Shown piece after piece: positions 22,928 through 32,577 of a stretch of 42,011 nucleotides of DNA; positions within the stretch are counted from its first letter, which is position 1, and every line of letters starts with the position of its first letter. The notes under the pieces were generated by a model, which saw nothing but the letters and a program-made list of their open reading frames with translations, was not told where the DNA came from and searched no databases. Both the position numbers and the translations under genes were made by a program. Source of the stretch: Prevotellaceae bacterium UBA4361 (lineage in GTDB: Bacteria; Bacteroidota; Bacteroidia; Bacteroidales; Bacteroidaceae); NCBI GenBank assembly GCA_002393575.1, contig DGSN01000006.1, positions 1 to 42,011 of the forward strand, written 5' to 3'.

Positions 22928-22935
22928 CAAAGATA
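22928..22935 (-). promoter_or_regulatory. -7 element for GH105 gene
   Basis: The minus strand reads TATCTTTG, 34 bp before the start codon. It lies back-to-back with the promoter at 22987-23017. Confidence 0.6.
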
Positions 22936-22986
22936 AAAAAAGAATGCGGTGTCGTGAAATTTCTACTGAAAAAAATGTGGAAATTC

Positions 22987-23017
22987 TTGTCAAGCTGAAA
23001 TATGTGTCTTATCTTTG
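22987..23017 (+). promoter_or_regulatory. Promoter for the thioredoxin-fold gene
   Basis: -33 TTG (22987-22989) and -7 TATCTTTG (23010-23017), spaced 20 bp, precede the ATG at 23042 by about 25 bp. Confidence 0.75.
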
Positions 23018-23041
23018 TCATGTAAGTAAAAAAATATAACA

Positions 23042-24511
23042 ATGCACAAGAAAATCATCATCGCCATTCTGTTCACCTTTGTCGCAATGCTGGGGTATGC
23101 ACAAAAGCATCTGCCAGCGTTTCAATACTCAAAAGAACCTGCGGTTTTAAACGGAAAGATTGTTGGTGAAACCTCTCAGAGACCGAATAGCGTGAGAGTA
23201 CGCTACCTATTGAAGTACACGTCGGGGACAGGAGATGCCTTGAGACAAGAAAGCACAGCCGTGGATGCCGATGGGTGTTTCAGTCTGAATCTTCCTACGG
23301 GTACGACGGTGGATTGCCGTGTGACAGTAGGCGAATGCCGTTTCACCTGCTACGTAGTGCCAGGACAGACCGTTTCGTTCAAGCTTCATCTTGATAAGCT
23401 GAAAACGAAGGGGCTGGCAAAAGCGCTGACGTTCGGCGGACAGCTGGCTGACTTCAATCACGATTTGGTCTATGCTACCGAACAGGGCATTGATCCAGAA
23501 ACCATCTATCTCGACATAGAAGCGAAGCGTAACATGGGAAAACTGGCAAATGAATTGCCCGAGAAGAGTGAGGAAGGATACTTCCACTATTTGGATTCCA
23601 CTTACCGACGTATCAATGAACTGATAGACAACGACCGAAAGATTGGACAAGCCTATCGAGCGTTTGCAAAGGCTGTCAATCGTTATGAATGGGGAGCAAT
23701 GATGCCCTTCTGCGGTCAGGCTATCCAATACGCGGGTATTGAAACTGAAGAGGAATATGAAGCATTCGAAGGACGCATGAAACGGCGTATGGATAGTTAT
23801 ATGCAGGATGAACCTTGGGCGAATCCTGTGCTTTGCTACGTTATGTGGAGCAAGCCCGAAACTTTCTTTGATTCGTATGGCTGTCAGCCCGTGAAGTTAC
23901 CAGCAGACTATCAGCAGTGTCATCTGGCTTCAAAGTTTTTGGAACAAATGGGTGCGCAGAGATTGCTGCTTTCCGAGGCGCAGAAAGACAGCGTAAAGAC
24001 ATTCTTACCTGTTTTGGGACAGGATGTGCTGGACTATCACGAGCGAATGGAACGGGAACTCTCATTCGTCAGCGAGCAGGGCATGTCCCGCATATGCACC
24101 TTGCCTGACAATGCGAAAGATTCCGATGATATTCTTTCGGCTCTCTTAACAGCATATAGGGGAAAGCCCGTATTGTTAGACCTTTGGGAAACCACTTGTG
24201 GTCCGTGCCGGTTAGCCTTCAAGGATATGCACGATAAGAAGAAAGAACTTGCTGGTCGCATCCACTTCGTCAACATCGCCAGCGAAAACTCCGACCTTGC
24301 CACCTGGCAACGCCTCATTCCAAACTATATCGGCGACCACTACCGCTTGACCAAGCAGCAACTTCAGGCACTTCATCGCCAAATTCCTTGCGATACGAGT
24401 GGTGTTCCTGTCTGGGTACTCATCAATGCCGATGGCACCATCCACCACGCATTCGTGGGTTATAGGAGTGTGGACGACATGATGAAGGAAATCAATCAAG
24501 TGCTGCCATAA
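23042..24511 (+). CDS. Exported thioredoxin-fold protein (TlpA-like)
   Basis: A 489-residue protein with a signal peptide (MHKKIIIAILFTFVAMLGYAQ), a beta-rich N-terminal domain (about 30-130, VLNGKIVG...VVPGQTVSFKLHL, like the DUF4369-type domain seen in Bacteroidetes disulfide reductases), a helical middle region (about 145-340), and a C-terminal thioredoxin domain. The redox motif is C386-GP-C389 in LWETTCGPCR, followed by IHFVNIAS and the cis-proline segment DTSGVPVWVLIN. It probably reduces or exchanges disulfides of exported proteins. Single gene with a strong promoter and terminator. Confidence 0.88.
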   Translation: MHKKIIIAILFTFVAMLGYAQKHLPAFQYSKEPAVLNGKIVGETSQRPNSVRVRYLLKYTSGTGDALRQESTAVDADGCFSLNLPTGTTVDCRVTVGECRFTCYVVPGQTVSFKLHLDKLKTKGLAKALTFGGQLADFNHDLVYATEQGIDPETIYLDIEAKRNMGKLANELPEKSEEGYFHYLDSTYRRINELIDNDRKIGQAYRAFAKAVNRYEWGAMMPFCGQAIQYAGIETEEEYEAFEGRMKRRMDSYMQDEPWANPVLCYVMWSKPETFFDSYGCQPVKLPADYQQCHLASKFLEQMGAQRLLLSEAQKDSVKTFLPVLGQDVLDYHERMERELSFVSEQGMSRICTLPDNAKDSDDILSALLTAYRGKPVLLDLWETTCGPCRLAFKDMHDKKKELAGRIHFVNIASENSDLATWQRLIPNYIGDHYRLTKQQLQALHRQIPCDTSGVPVWVLINADGTIHHAFVGYRSVDDMMKEINQVLP

Positions 24512-24646
24512 AGACTCTTTTTTTTCTTTCCCTACTGATAGAAAACGATGGTCTGTTGCATCTCTATAGTCGTAACGTTAGATGATAGATGAATTTTTGG
24601 TTAGTAAACATTAGGACTAAGAGACAAACAGACCTTTTGGAATGCG

Positions 24647-24687
24647 AAAAGCCCACGATGCACCGCTTGGATGCTCGTGGGCTTTTT
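24647..24687 (+). terminator. Terminator after the thioredoxin-fold gene
   Basis: AAAAGCCCACGA (24647-24658) pairs with TCGTGGGCTTTT (24675-24686), with GCA/TGC nearer the loop, and a T run follows. Confidence 0.88.
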
Positions 24688-24695
24688 AAATTTAG

Positions 24696-24791
24696 AATGA
24701 AGAATGAAGAATTAAGAATTAAGAATAAAGAATGTATTATACCTTGTGTATGGTATAAGTGATTATCATTCTTCATTCTTCATTATTTTTT
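24696..24791. terminator. Nested word-repeat hairpin between convergent genes
   Basis: AATGAAGAATGAAGAAT (24696-24712) and its exact complement ATTCTTCATTCTTCATT (24768-24784) form a perfect 17-bp stem. Inside is a second stem, TTATACC/GGTATAA, near 24737-24758. A T6 run follows on the plus strand. It is next to the end of the convergent POT gene and likely ends transcription on both strands. Confidence 0.7.
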
Positions 24792-24797
24792 GTTTTT

Positions 24798-26306
24798 CTA
24801 TGCCACCTTGTTGAGTTTCTTGAGGATGGAGAAGATGAAGAGGGCTGCAAGGAGGCAGATGCCCATCAGGACTCCCCAAACGATGTAGAGGTCTTTGCCC
24901 CAAAGGAGGGTTGGGATGCTGACGAGGAAGTTTCCTACAGCTGTGGCAACGAACCATCCTCCCATCATCATTCCCTTATACTTTGGAGGGGCAACTTTCG
25001 TTACGAAGGAGATGCCGATAGGGGAAAGCAACAGCTCTGCGAATGTGAGGATGAGGTAGGTGCTTACGAGGATGTTTGGATTTACGTCAGCCAAGTGCTC
25101 TGGTGTCTCTGCATTTGGTGCAGGTAAGCCGATGGAGCAGACGGTCATCAGCAGATAGGCAACGGCTGCAACGAGCATACCCAGACCGATTTTCACGGGT
25201 GCTTTAGGCTCTTTGCCTTTCTTTGCCAACCAGCCAAAGAGGGCGATGCTGACAGGAGTGAGTGCAACCACGAAGCAAGGGTTGAACTGCTGGAAGATTG
25301 GTGCTTCAACAGCAACATCGGTCGTTGTGGTATATTTGTAGCCCAAGATGCCGAGTGCAATGACAATCACCACGCCCCAAATGCTCTTGCTGCGAGAGGA
25401 ACCTTGTCCGAAGAGACCGAAAAGTCCATAGACTACAACGATGCAGAGCAACAGGTTGGTTACATCGAATTCCATTGCAGTCACACCAGAAGCAGTTTTT
25501 GCCACGTAGTCACGTGCAAAGTAGGTGAGGGTAGCACCGTTCTGGTGGAATGCCATCCAGAAGAAAATCACCACTGCATAGACGAGGCAAAGGCAAACGA
25601 TGCGCTCTTTGGTTTCAGCTGGGGAAATGGACGGAGTGTCTGCCACGTTGTTCGTAGCATTCTTTTCCTTCTTCACAGTCAGCACCTGGCTGAAAGTTGA
25701 CTTTCCGAAGTAGTAGATGAGGATGCTGACAATCAGCGACACACAAGCCACGGCGAAGGCGAAGTGGTAGGAATCAGCTTCCGACACGCCGAGGGAGTTC
25801 TGCGCCCAAGCCATGATTTTGATGGCTGCTGTTGGTGCGAAAAGTGCGCCCACGTTGATTAGCATGTAGAAGAGGGAGAAGCCTGCATCGCGCTTGCTGG
25901 CATACTGAGGGTCGTTGTAAAGGTCACCAACCATCACTTGGAGGTTGCCTTTGAAGAGTCCTGTGCCGAGGCTGACGAGCAACAAGGCGAGAGCCATCGC
26001 TGCGATGGCAACCGTGTTGGCACCCATAGGTACGGCGAGCAAAAGATAACCGATGAACATGATGATGATACCGATGGTCACCATCTTGCTGTAGCCCCAT
26101 TTGTCGGCTGCCATACCGCCGAAGAGTGGGAGGAAATAGACTAACATCAGGAAGCTTGAATAAACAAGTCCTGCTGTTCCACTTGTCCAACCGAAGTTGG
26201 CTTGTAAGAATAAGATGAACACTGCGAGCATGGTGTAGTAGCCAAAGCGCTCACCTGTGTTTGCAAATGCTAAAGCCCATAGGCCTTTGGGTTGTCCTTC
26301 AAACAT
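24798..26306 (-). CDS. POT-family proton-coupled peptide transporter
   Basis: A 502-residue inner-membrane carrier of the proton-dependent oligopeptide transporter family (PTR2/DtpT type), importing di- and tripeptides with protons. The hallmark ExxERFxYY-like motif is seen as TGERFGYYTM (E19-R20-F21...Y23-Y24). GTGLFKGNLQVMVGDLY is the second family signature, and about 12-14 membrane helices span the protein. It follows the MFSD1-like transporter and the DPP5-like peptidase on the same strand (45 bp after the former), making a dipeptide-uptake cluster. Confidence 0.93.
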   Translation of the reverse strand: MFEGQPKGLWALAFANTGERFGYYTMLAVFILFLQANFGWTSGTAGLVYSSFLMLVYFLPLFGGMAADKWGYSKMVTIGIIIMFIGYLLLAVPMGANTVAIAAMALALLLVSLGTGLFKGNLQVMVGDLYNDPQYASKRDAGFSLFYMLINVGALFAPTAAIKIMAWAQNSLGVSEADSYHFAFAVACVSLIVSILIYYFGKSTFSQVLTVKKEKNATNNVADTPSISPAETKERIVCLCLVYAVVIFFWMAFHQNGATLTYFARDYVAKTASGVTAMEFDVTNLLLCIVVVYGLFGLFGQGSSRSKSIWGVVIVIALGILGYKYTTTTDVAVEAPIFQQFNPCFVVALTPVSIALFGWLAKKGKEPKAPVKIGLGMLVAAVAYLLMTVCSIGLPAPNAETPEHLADVNPNILVSTYLILTFAELLLSPIGISFVTKVAPPKYKGMMMGGWFVATAVGNFLVSIPTLLWGKDLYIVWGVLMGICLLAALFIFSILKKLNKVA

Positions 26307-26351
26307 TTCGTAAATTAAATATTAAAGATTAAAAAATTCTTCATTTACATT

Positions 26352-27971
26352 TCATTTGATATTAGGTTCTTCGAGTCCGATACCTTTCTTCTTGTCCACC
26401 ACTTTCAGAACGAGTCCGAGGATGAGAGCAGCCACGCCGAGACATGCCAACATCACGAGTGGAGCGGTATAGTTGTACTGAGTAGGGTCGGTCACACCAG
26501 GGTTGGTGCTATCGAGCACCTTACCAATCAGAAGTGGAAACAGCCAAAGACCGATGTTCTGAATCCAGAAGATGAGGGCGTAAGCTGAACCGATAATCTT
26601 GGCATCCACCAACTTTGGAACGCTTGGCCAGAGAGATGCTGGCACGAGCGAGAACGATGCACCAAGCACAAGGATGGTGACGTATGCGATGACAATGCCA
26701 CCAGCTGCGTTGCCCTTGAACATTGGGAGAACGAAGGCGAAAGTGAGGTGACACGCAATCAGAAGAAGTGAACCAAGCACAAGCATTGATGCAGCCTTTC
26801 CTTTGTGGTCCACATAGCTGCCGAGAATCGGTGTGATGAGCACAGCGAGGAGTGGGAACACAGCGAAGATGGATTCTGCCGACTGACGCATGTAGCCCAT
26901 GTAGCAATAAGCGATAAGAGCAATGATGGAGAGGCACAGAAGCATCATCTGATTGCCTTTCTTCTTCTGGAAATTGCTGGCAAATCCTGCTGCTGCCACT
27001 ACGAGCATGATGACATACTGAACGATGGTGACAGTGCTGCTTGCCCAGAACGAATCAGATGCTGGCTCCGTGAGCGTGAGGTTGCACTGGAGCATATTCA
27101 CGGCATACTTCTGGAATGGGAAGATGGCTGAATAGTAGAGTACACAGAGCAATGCCACAAGCCAAAAACCACTGCTGGTGAGAATCTGTCCGAGGTCACT
27201 AATCTTGAATGGGTCGTCTTTCTCTTCTGCTTCACCTGTCTGTGCATCGAGTTTCTTGTCCATGAAGAAATAAACGATGAACATGATGAGAGCAATGGCA
27301 AGAAGTACCACACCAAAGGCAACGGAACGAGACACGCTAATCGTGCCGCCCAGTTTGGCGAAGAATGGTGAGAAAATCATACAGGTAGCCACACCGAGGC
27401 GAGCCAATGCCATTTCCGAACCCATTGCCAATGCCATTTCGCGTCCCTTGAACCATTTCACGATACCACGGCTCACCGTGATACCTGCCATTTCCACGCC
27501 GCAACCGAAAATCATGAAACCAACGGCTGCGAATTTGGCTGAAGCGGGCATTCCCTCATAGAATGGAGACACGCCCAGTTCGTCGAAGCCTGGAATGTAG
27601 TTGAGATGGTTGGTGAACCAAGCCTCAAGGCTGCTTCCTACGAATGCTTCGTCAACGGCATACCACTTGATGACGGCACCGATGAGCATCACAACGCCCG
27701 AGAGCAGGGCTGTGAAGCGCACACCCATCTTGTCGAGGATGATACCTGCGAAGATGAGGAAGAAAACGAATACGTTGAGGAAAGTTTCTGAGCCTTGCAT
27801 GGTTCCGAAAGCGGTGGAATCCCATCCACGTTCAGAAAGCATCAAGTCCTTGATAGGAGAGAGGATGTCCATAAAGATATATGAACAGAACATGGCAAGA
27901 GCCAGCAAGAGGAGAGCTGTCCAGCGCATCGCGGCTGAGTCTCTCAGCGTTTTTTGAATTGCTTGTGTCAT
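26352..27971 (-). CDS. MFS transporter, MFSD1-like (probable dipeptide carrier)
   Basis: A 539-residue major facilitator protein with about 12 membrane segments and a central cytoplasmic loop (about 225-250, MDKKLDAQTGEAEEKDDPF). The stretches DILSPIKDLM, GMQGSE-like FGTMQGSETF, EMAGITVSRGIVKWFKGREMALAMG and SAYALIFWIQNIGLWLFPLLIG resemble MFSD1 relatives, whose animal member carries dipeptides out of lysosomes. Its place between a dipeptidyl-peptidase gene (51 bp upstream) and a POT transporter (45 bp downstream) supports dipeptide transport here. The substrate is an inference; other MFS substrates remain possible. Confidence 0.82.
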   Translation of the reverse strand: MTQAIQKTLRDSAAMRWTALLLLALAMFCSYIFMDILSPIKDLMLSERGWDSTAFGTMQGSETFLNVFVFFLIFAGIILDKMGVRFTALLSGVVMLIGAVIKWYAVDEAFVGSSLEAWFTNHLNYIPGFDELGVSPFYEGMPASAKFAAVGFMIFGCGVEMAGITVSRGIVKWFKGREMALAMGSEMALARLGVATCMIFSPFFAKLGGTISVSRSVAFGVVLLAIALIMFIVYFFMDKKLDAQTGEAEEKDDPFKISDLGQILTSSGFWLVALLCVLYYSAIFPFQKYAVNMLQCNLTLTEPASDSFWASSTVTIVQYVIMLVVAAAGFASNFQKKKGNQMMLLCLSIIALIAYCYMGYMRQSAESIFAVFPLLAVLITPILGSYVDHKGKAASMLVLGSLLLIACHLTFAFVLPMFKGNAAGGIVIAYVTILVLGASFSLVPASLWPSVPKLVDAKIIGSAYALIFWIQNIGLWLFPLLIGKVLDSTNPGVTDPTQYNYTAPLVMLACLGVAALILGLVLKVVDKKKGIGLEEPNIK

Positions 27972-28022
27972 ATTGTTGTATTATGAATTAGTAATCTTCA
28001 TTCTTCATTCTACATTCTTCGT

Positions 28023-30188
28023 TTATTTCTTCACCCATTTGTCGAGCCAAGCGAAGAAGGTGCGTTGCCAAAGGATGCCGTTTTGTGGTTTCAGCACCCA
28101 GTGGTTCTCATCGGGGAAGATGAGAAGCTGTGCAGGAATGCCTCTGTAGCGGGCTGCGTTGAATGCCGACATGGCTTGTGAAGCAACGATGCGGTAGTCC
28201 TTTTCGCCATGAATGCAGAGGATAGGAGTGTCCCACTTGTCAATGAATTTGTGAGGCGAATTTTGGAATGTGCGCTGGATGGTGGCATCGTCTTTCAGCC
28301 AAGGTGCACCGCCCAGGTCCCAGTTTGTGAACCAAGCCTCTTCGGTCTCGGTGTATTGTGCTTCGAGGTTGTAGATACCATCGTGAGCAATGAATGCCTT
28401 GAAACGCTTGTCATGGTTTCCTGCCAACCAATAGACGCTAAAGCCGCCGAATGAAGCACCTACGCATCCGAGGCGGTTCTTGTCAACGTAAGGAAACTTG
28501 CAAGCATCGTCGATGGCACTCTTGTAGTCGTCCATGCATCGACCTGTGTAGTTCGTGGAAATCTCTTCCAACCATTCCTGACCGAATCCAGGCAATCCGC
28601 GGCGGTTAGGACAAACCACGACGTAGCCGTTGGCAGCCATGATTTGCATGTTCCAGCGATAGCTCCAGAACTGGCTGACAGGACTCTGAGGACCGCCCTC
28701 GCAGAAGAGCAGGGCAGGGTATTTCTTGTTGGCATCGAAGCGAGGAGGAAGCACAATCCACGAGAGGATTTCCTTGCCATCCACCGACTTGCAGGTGCGT
28801 GGTTGCACATCACCCCAATCGATGTTATCGCGGAAGTATTGGTTCTCGTGTGTGAGTTGAGTGGCTTTGCCTTTCTTCGCATCCACGAGGAAGTATTCCT
28901 TAGGCTCTTTCATCGACTGGCGACCACAAAGCAATTTCTTGCCGCAGAGAGCCACGTCGGTGTAGTCGTACTGTCCATCGGTGAGTTTCTTCACCTGACC
29001 TTTCAGATTGGTGCTATACACGTGGGTGGTGCCGTGCCAAGTACCCACAAAGTAGAGAGTCTTGTTGTCTGCAGCCCAAGTGTAAGCATCCACATTGCTG
29101 TCGAAACTTTCTGTGACGTAAGTCTTCTTGCCCGTCTTCAACTCATAGATGCACAGGCGGTTACGGTCGCTTTCATAGCCATCGCGTTCCATGCTTTGCC
29201 AAGCGATGTACTTGCCATTGGCAGAGAACGAAGGGTTGGTGTCATAGCCTAAGTTGTAGTCCTTGCCATCCTCTATCGGTGCATTCACTTTTTGGTGCTG
29301 AAGCGAGCGAGTGAAGTCGTAAGCAGGAGCCTTGTAGTTGGCTGGCTTGCAGAGATTGGTGGTTTTGCCTGTCTCTATATTATAAAGGTAAATGTCGGAA
29401 TCCGTAGAAATGGCATATTCGCGTCCCGTCTTCTTGCGGCAAGTGTAGGCAATGCACTTGCTGTCGGGACTCCAGCACAGCTGTTCGATGCCACCAAAAG
29501 GCTTCATCGGACATTCAAATGGTTCGTTGCCCAGCACAGCGATGGGGTCGGTGGAGAGTTCTGAGCCATTGAAATGATAAATGAAAGGCTGGGGAATTGT
29601 TTCCACCCATTCGTCCCAATGGCGGAACATCGCTTCGTTCACCACGTAGCCCGTTGTCTTAGGCAGGTCGGCTGGTTTGGCAGCGATGGAGCCTGTGTAA
29701 GGCATGGAGTGGATGATGAGCACACGCTTCTCGTCGGGCGAGAAGATGTAGTCCTCGATGTCGCGTTTCCCCTTCGAAATCTGCTGTCGTGCAGATCCGT
29801 CGGCATTCATCATCCAGAGTTGCATCGTGCCGTTGGCATCAGCAGCGAGGAAGGTGATTTTGCCGTTCTTCAAGTATTTTGGAGCCAACTCACTACCTTT
29901 CTGCGTGGTGAGTAGCTTCTCGTCGCTGCCGTCGGTGTTAAGTGTATAAATCACTGTGTGGCTCTTGTTTTCAGCCACGCTGTAATAGCTCACGTTGTAG
30001 GCAATCTGTTTGGCATCGGGCGAAACAGAAGAACCGCCTATGCGTCCCATAGCCCAAAGCAGTTCGGGAGTCAGCGTGCGGTTCTCGATTTGCGGCTTTT
30101 GCCGTCCTATGAAGGCCTGTGCCTGTACTTCTTTCTGTGTCATAGATAAAAGTCCTGCGGCGAGGAATGTAATAACTGATTTATTCAT
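28023..30188 (-). CDS. Prolyl-oligopeptidase family S9 peptidase (DPP5-like)
   Basis: A 721-residue exported serine peptidase. A signal peptide is at about 1-24 (ending VQAQA). An N-terminal beta-propeller (about 40-450) shows repeated SPDxKxIAY, YIFSPDEKRV, WSPDSKCIAY and TWAADNKTLYF blades. A C-terminal alpha/beta-hydrolase carries S579 (GASFGG), D664 (HGEKDYR) and H696 (DENHWV). The closest known type is Porphyromonas DPP5, which removes N-terminal dipeptides with hydrophobic or small P1 residues in the periplasm. This explains the two dipeptide transporters downstream. A hairpin terminator (30208-30260) separates it from yidC, so it is likely to have its own promoter, although none was clear. 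Confidence 0.92.
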   Translation of the reverse strand: MNKSVITFLAAGLLSMTQKEVQAQAFIGRQKPQIENRTLTPELLWAMGRIGGSSVSPDAKQIAYNVSYYSVAENKSHTVIYTLNTDGSDEKLLTTQKGSELAPKYLKNGKITFLAADANGTMQLWMMNADGSARQQISKGKRDIEDYIFSPDEKRVLIIHSMPYTGSIAAKPADLPKTTGYVVNEAMFRHWDEWVETIPQPFIYHFNGSELSTDPIAVLGNEPFECPMKPFGGIEQLCWSPDSKCIAYTCRKKTGREYAISTDSDIYLYNIETGKTTNLCKPANYKAPAYDFTRSLQHQKVNAPIEDGKDYNLGYDTNPSFSANGKYIAWQSMERDGYESDRNRLCIYELKTGKKTYVTESFDSNVDAYTWAADNKTLYFVGTWHGTTHVYSTNLKGQVKKLTDGQYDYTDVALCGKKLLCGRQSMKEPKEYFLVDAKKGKATQLTHENQYFRDNIDWGDVQPRTCKSVDGKEILSWIVLPPRFDANKKYPALLFCEGGPQSPVSQFWSYRWNMQIMAANGYVVVCPNRRGLPGFGQEWLEEISTNYTGRCMDDYKSAIDDACKFPYVDKNRLGCVGASFGGFSVYWLAGNHDKRFKAFIAHDGIYNLEAQYTETEEAWFTNWDLGGAPWLKDDATIQRTFQNSPHKFIDKWDTPILCIHGEKDYRIVASQAMSAFNAARYRGIPAQLLIFPDENHWVLKPQNGILWQRTFFAWLDKWVKK

Positions 30189-30207
30189 GTAGATATAGTT
30201 TTAATTG

Positions 30208-30260
30208 AAAAAAATAAGAGTTAAAAGCTAATGGACTTGCACGCCATTAACTTTTAACTC
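30208..30260 (-). terminator. Terminator after yidC, made of word repeats
   Basis: GAGTTAAAAGCTAATGG (30218-30234) pairs with CCATTAACTTTTAACTC (30244-30260) with one mismatch; on the minus strand the hairpin is followed by TTATTTTTTT. The arms are the gttaaaag word seen elsewhere in intergenic DNA. Confidence 0.82.
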
Positions 30261-30269
30261 CAAAGGTGA

Positions 30270-32198
30270 CTATTTCTTTCCGTGCTTCTTAGCTTGTTCC
30301 TCTTGTTGTTGGCGCAACACTTCCTGCTGTTGCTCAGCCATCTTCTGAAGGCGTTCCATCATACTGGTAGTCTTCTTCGGATTCGACTTGTTTTTCTTGT
30401 GACGCTCTTCCAGTTTGGCAAGGAGCTTGGCATCGTCAGTCGTCTTGCGCAGATACCACATCATGATGATAGAAATCAAACCCGAGATGAAGTAGTAGTA
30501 GGTCAGACCCGAAGCATAGTTGTTGAACGAGAAGAAGAAAATGAGAGGCATGAGGTACGACATCCATTTCATCATCTTCATGCTCTGCTCCTGCTCAGGA
30601 GTCATCGAATACTGCTGCTGGCGCATGGAAATCCATGTGTTGACAACAGTGGAGAGACACCAAAGCACACAGAAAATGCTGATGTGGTCGCCAATTCCCC
30701 AAATGTTCGTGCCCCAACGGATGACATCGTCATAGGCAGAGAGGTCCTTTGCCCAGAGAAACGACTGACCGCGCAGCTCGATGGCATTTGGAATGAAGTT
30801 GAAGAGGGCAATCCAGATAGGCATCTGAATGAGCATTGGCAGGCAGCCACCCATTGGCGAAACGCCATACTCCGAATAGAGTTTCATGGTTTCCTGCTGC
30901 TTAATCATGGCATCTTCAGGCTTCGTGTATTTCGCATTGATTGCGTCAACCTTCGGACGCAGCACGCGCATGTTGGCTGAAGAGAGGTAGGACTTCTTCA
31001 TCAATGGATAAACGGCAAACTTCACAATCAGCGTAATCAGCAAGAGCACAATACCCATGTTGAGTCCCCAGCCTGTGAGCCAGTCGAACAGGTAGATGAA
31101 GACGAAGCGGTTAATCCAACGGATGATTGGCCAACCGAGATAAACGATACTCTGAAGGTCGAGATCTCGGTCCTCGCCCAGCATCTTTTCGTTTTCCTGC
31201 AAAGTCTGGAACTTGTTCGGACCCAGATACATCTTCATGTTCGTTGGGTTCTTGCCCGAAGGGTCGAAGTTCGTGGTCACATCTGTCTGGAGATTCTTGA
31301 GATACTTCACAGCCACATCGCCCTTCACTTCCTTCAGTTGCTTCGACGACATCTTCTCCACGTCGAACGCTTCCTCAGGAATGAGTATCTGACTGAAGAA
31401 CTGCGTCTTGAAGGCGAGCCAGTTCAGTTTCTCGTCGAAGTCCTCGCCGTCCTTCTCCTTGTCAGCACCAGCCGACGACAGTTCATCGGTGTCGTTGTCA
31501 GTGTTGCGGTATGTGATGGTGCTATAGCGGTTCTCAAACGCATATCCCTTCTCCTGCTGGCGCATCTTCTCGTTCCACGAAATCGTGAACTTGTCAGCCT
31601 TGGCAGGGAAGAAGCCCTTCAGTCCGTTGGCTTGCACGTTCATGTTCACAAGATAAGAATTAGGAACGAGCGAATAGCTGATGTCAATGCTTCCGCTGCC
31701 CACTGGCAACGACATAGTCACAGCGTCCTTGCTCACTTCCTTTGGTGTGAAGAAGAATTCGTCGGAAATGATGTTGTCCTCCTTGCCTTCGAAGACGAAC
31801 TGCATGTTCGATTCCTGAGCATCGAAGAGAACCACGTTGCCTCCCTGCTGGTTCTTGTAAGTAGGGTCGAGCAATTCTGCACGCTCCAACTGTCCACCCT
31901 TGTTCGAGATGGTCAGCTTGAGCAGTTCGTTCTGGATGACAGTCGTTCCAGCACTTCCCTGTCGTGCCTTGAAGAGAGCATTCGTAGAGTCGCTCATCTC
32001 TGCCAGTTCTTTCTCTGCTTGCTTCTGGGCTTCGATTTTGGCAATACTGTCAGACTTCTGTTGAGTCAAGGCTTCAATAGCCTGCTGTTTCTTGATGGCT
32101 GCTGCGCGTTTCTCCGCGTCCTTGCTGTTGTACATCATGAAGCCCACAAACACGAGGGCAATGAGCAGCCATCCAATGACGGTGTTTTTATCTTTCAT
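30270..32198 (-). CDS. yidC: Membrane protein insertase YidC
   Basis: A 642-residue Oxa1/YidC insertase, which places proteins in the inner membrane alone or with SecYEG. An N-terminal membrane anchor is at about 8-24. A large periplasmic domain (about 50-350) includes LLKLTISNKGGQLERAELLD. The conserved five-helix core (about 365-590) contains VYPLMKKSYLSSANMRVLRPKVDAI, YGVSPMGGCLPMLIQMPIWIALFNFI and FFSFNNYASGLTYYYFISGLIS. A basic C-terminal tail ends KKHGKK. Length is typical of Bacteroidetes. Its upstream region is where the defence island begins: a 34-bp repeat lies 69 bp from the start codon. The -7 element TAACTTTG is at 32250-32257. Confidence 0.96.
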   Translation of the reverse strand: MKDKNTVIGWLLIALVFVGFMMYNSKDAEKRAAAIKKQQAIEALTQQKSDSIAKIEAQKQAEKELAEMSDSTNALFKARQGSAGTTVIQNELLKLTISNKGGQLERAELLDPTYKNQQGGNVVLFDAQESNMQFVFEGKEDNIISDEFFFTPKEVSKDAVTMSLPVGSGSIDISYSLVPNSYLVNMNVQANGLKGFFPAKADKFTISWNEKMRQQEKGYAFENRYSTITYRNTDNDTDELSSAGADKEKDGEDFDEKLNWLAFKTQFFSQILIPEEAFDVEKMSSKQLKEVKGDVAVKYLKNLQTDVTTNFDPSGKNPTNMKMYLGPNKFQTLQENEKMLGEDRDLDLQSIVYLGWPIIRWINRFVFIYLFDWLTGWGLNMGIVLLLITLIVKFAVYPLMKKSYLSSANMRVLRPKVDAINAKYTKPEDAMIKQQETMKLYSEYGVSPMGGCLPMLIQMPIWIALFNFIPNAIELRGQSFLWAKDLSAYDDVIRWGTNIWGIGDHISIFCVLWCLSTVVNTWISMRQQQYSMTPEQEQSMKMMKWMSYLMPLIFFFSFNNYASGLTYYYFISGLISIIMMWYLRKTTDDAKLLAKLEERHKKNKSNPKKTTSMMERLQKMAEQQQEVLRQQQEEQAKKHGKK

Positions 32199-32249
32199 TT
32201 TTAAGTTTTGATTATCTTTGTTACCTTAACAAAATAACACATTTGGGTA

Positions 32250-32257
32250 CAAAGTTA
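32250..32257 (-). promoter_or_regulatory. -7 element for yidC
   Basis: TAACTTTG on the minus strand, about 52 bp before the start codon. The 34-bp island repeat begins 10 bp further upstream and would lie over the -33 zone. Confidence 0.55.
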
Positions 32258-32266
32258 CGAAAAAAC

Positions 32267-32300
32267 GCTGACATGAAAGCCATATTTTGAAGAATTAACG
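32267..32300. repeat. Left 34-bp direct repeat of the defence island
   Basis: GCTGACAT then two variable positions then GCCATATTTTGAAGAATTAA, ending CG. The same 34 bp, with two mismatches and in the same orientation, occurs at 39845-39878, 7.5 kb away. Confidence 0.85.
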
Positions 32301-32577
32301 CAGAATGACCACAAATTAAGGACAGACTGGAACAAAGGGGAATTTTGAAAAAGACGAAAAAGGCAATATGATGCGGATTGGTGCAAGAGTTACTACCAAA
32401 AACGACACAATTCTTAAATTCTTATGGAAATTAGCGTGTTACCTACATGACAAACAGAAACTGTAACAATTTAGAAACGAGTTCGGCTACATATTCCCCC
32501 ACATTTCTCACTCAAACCAAAGAATGTCTCGTCTTGGATGCACAGGTACAAAACTTATAAGATAAACCCCGATCTTA

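Noticed and set aside
27601..27957. Plus-strand frames opposite the MFS and POT genes
   Set aside because: They are shadows of membrane-protein genes on the other strand, with no motif or promoter support.
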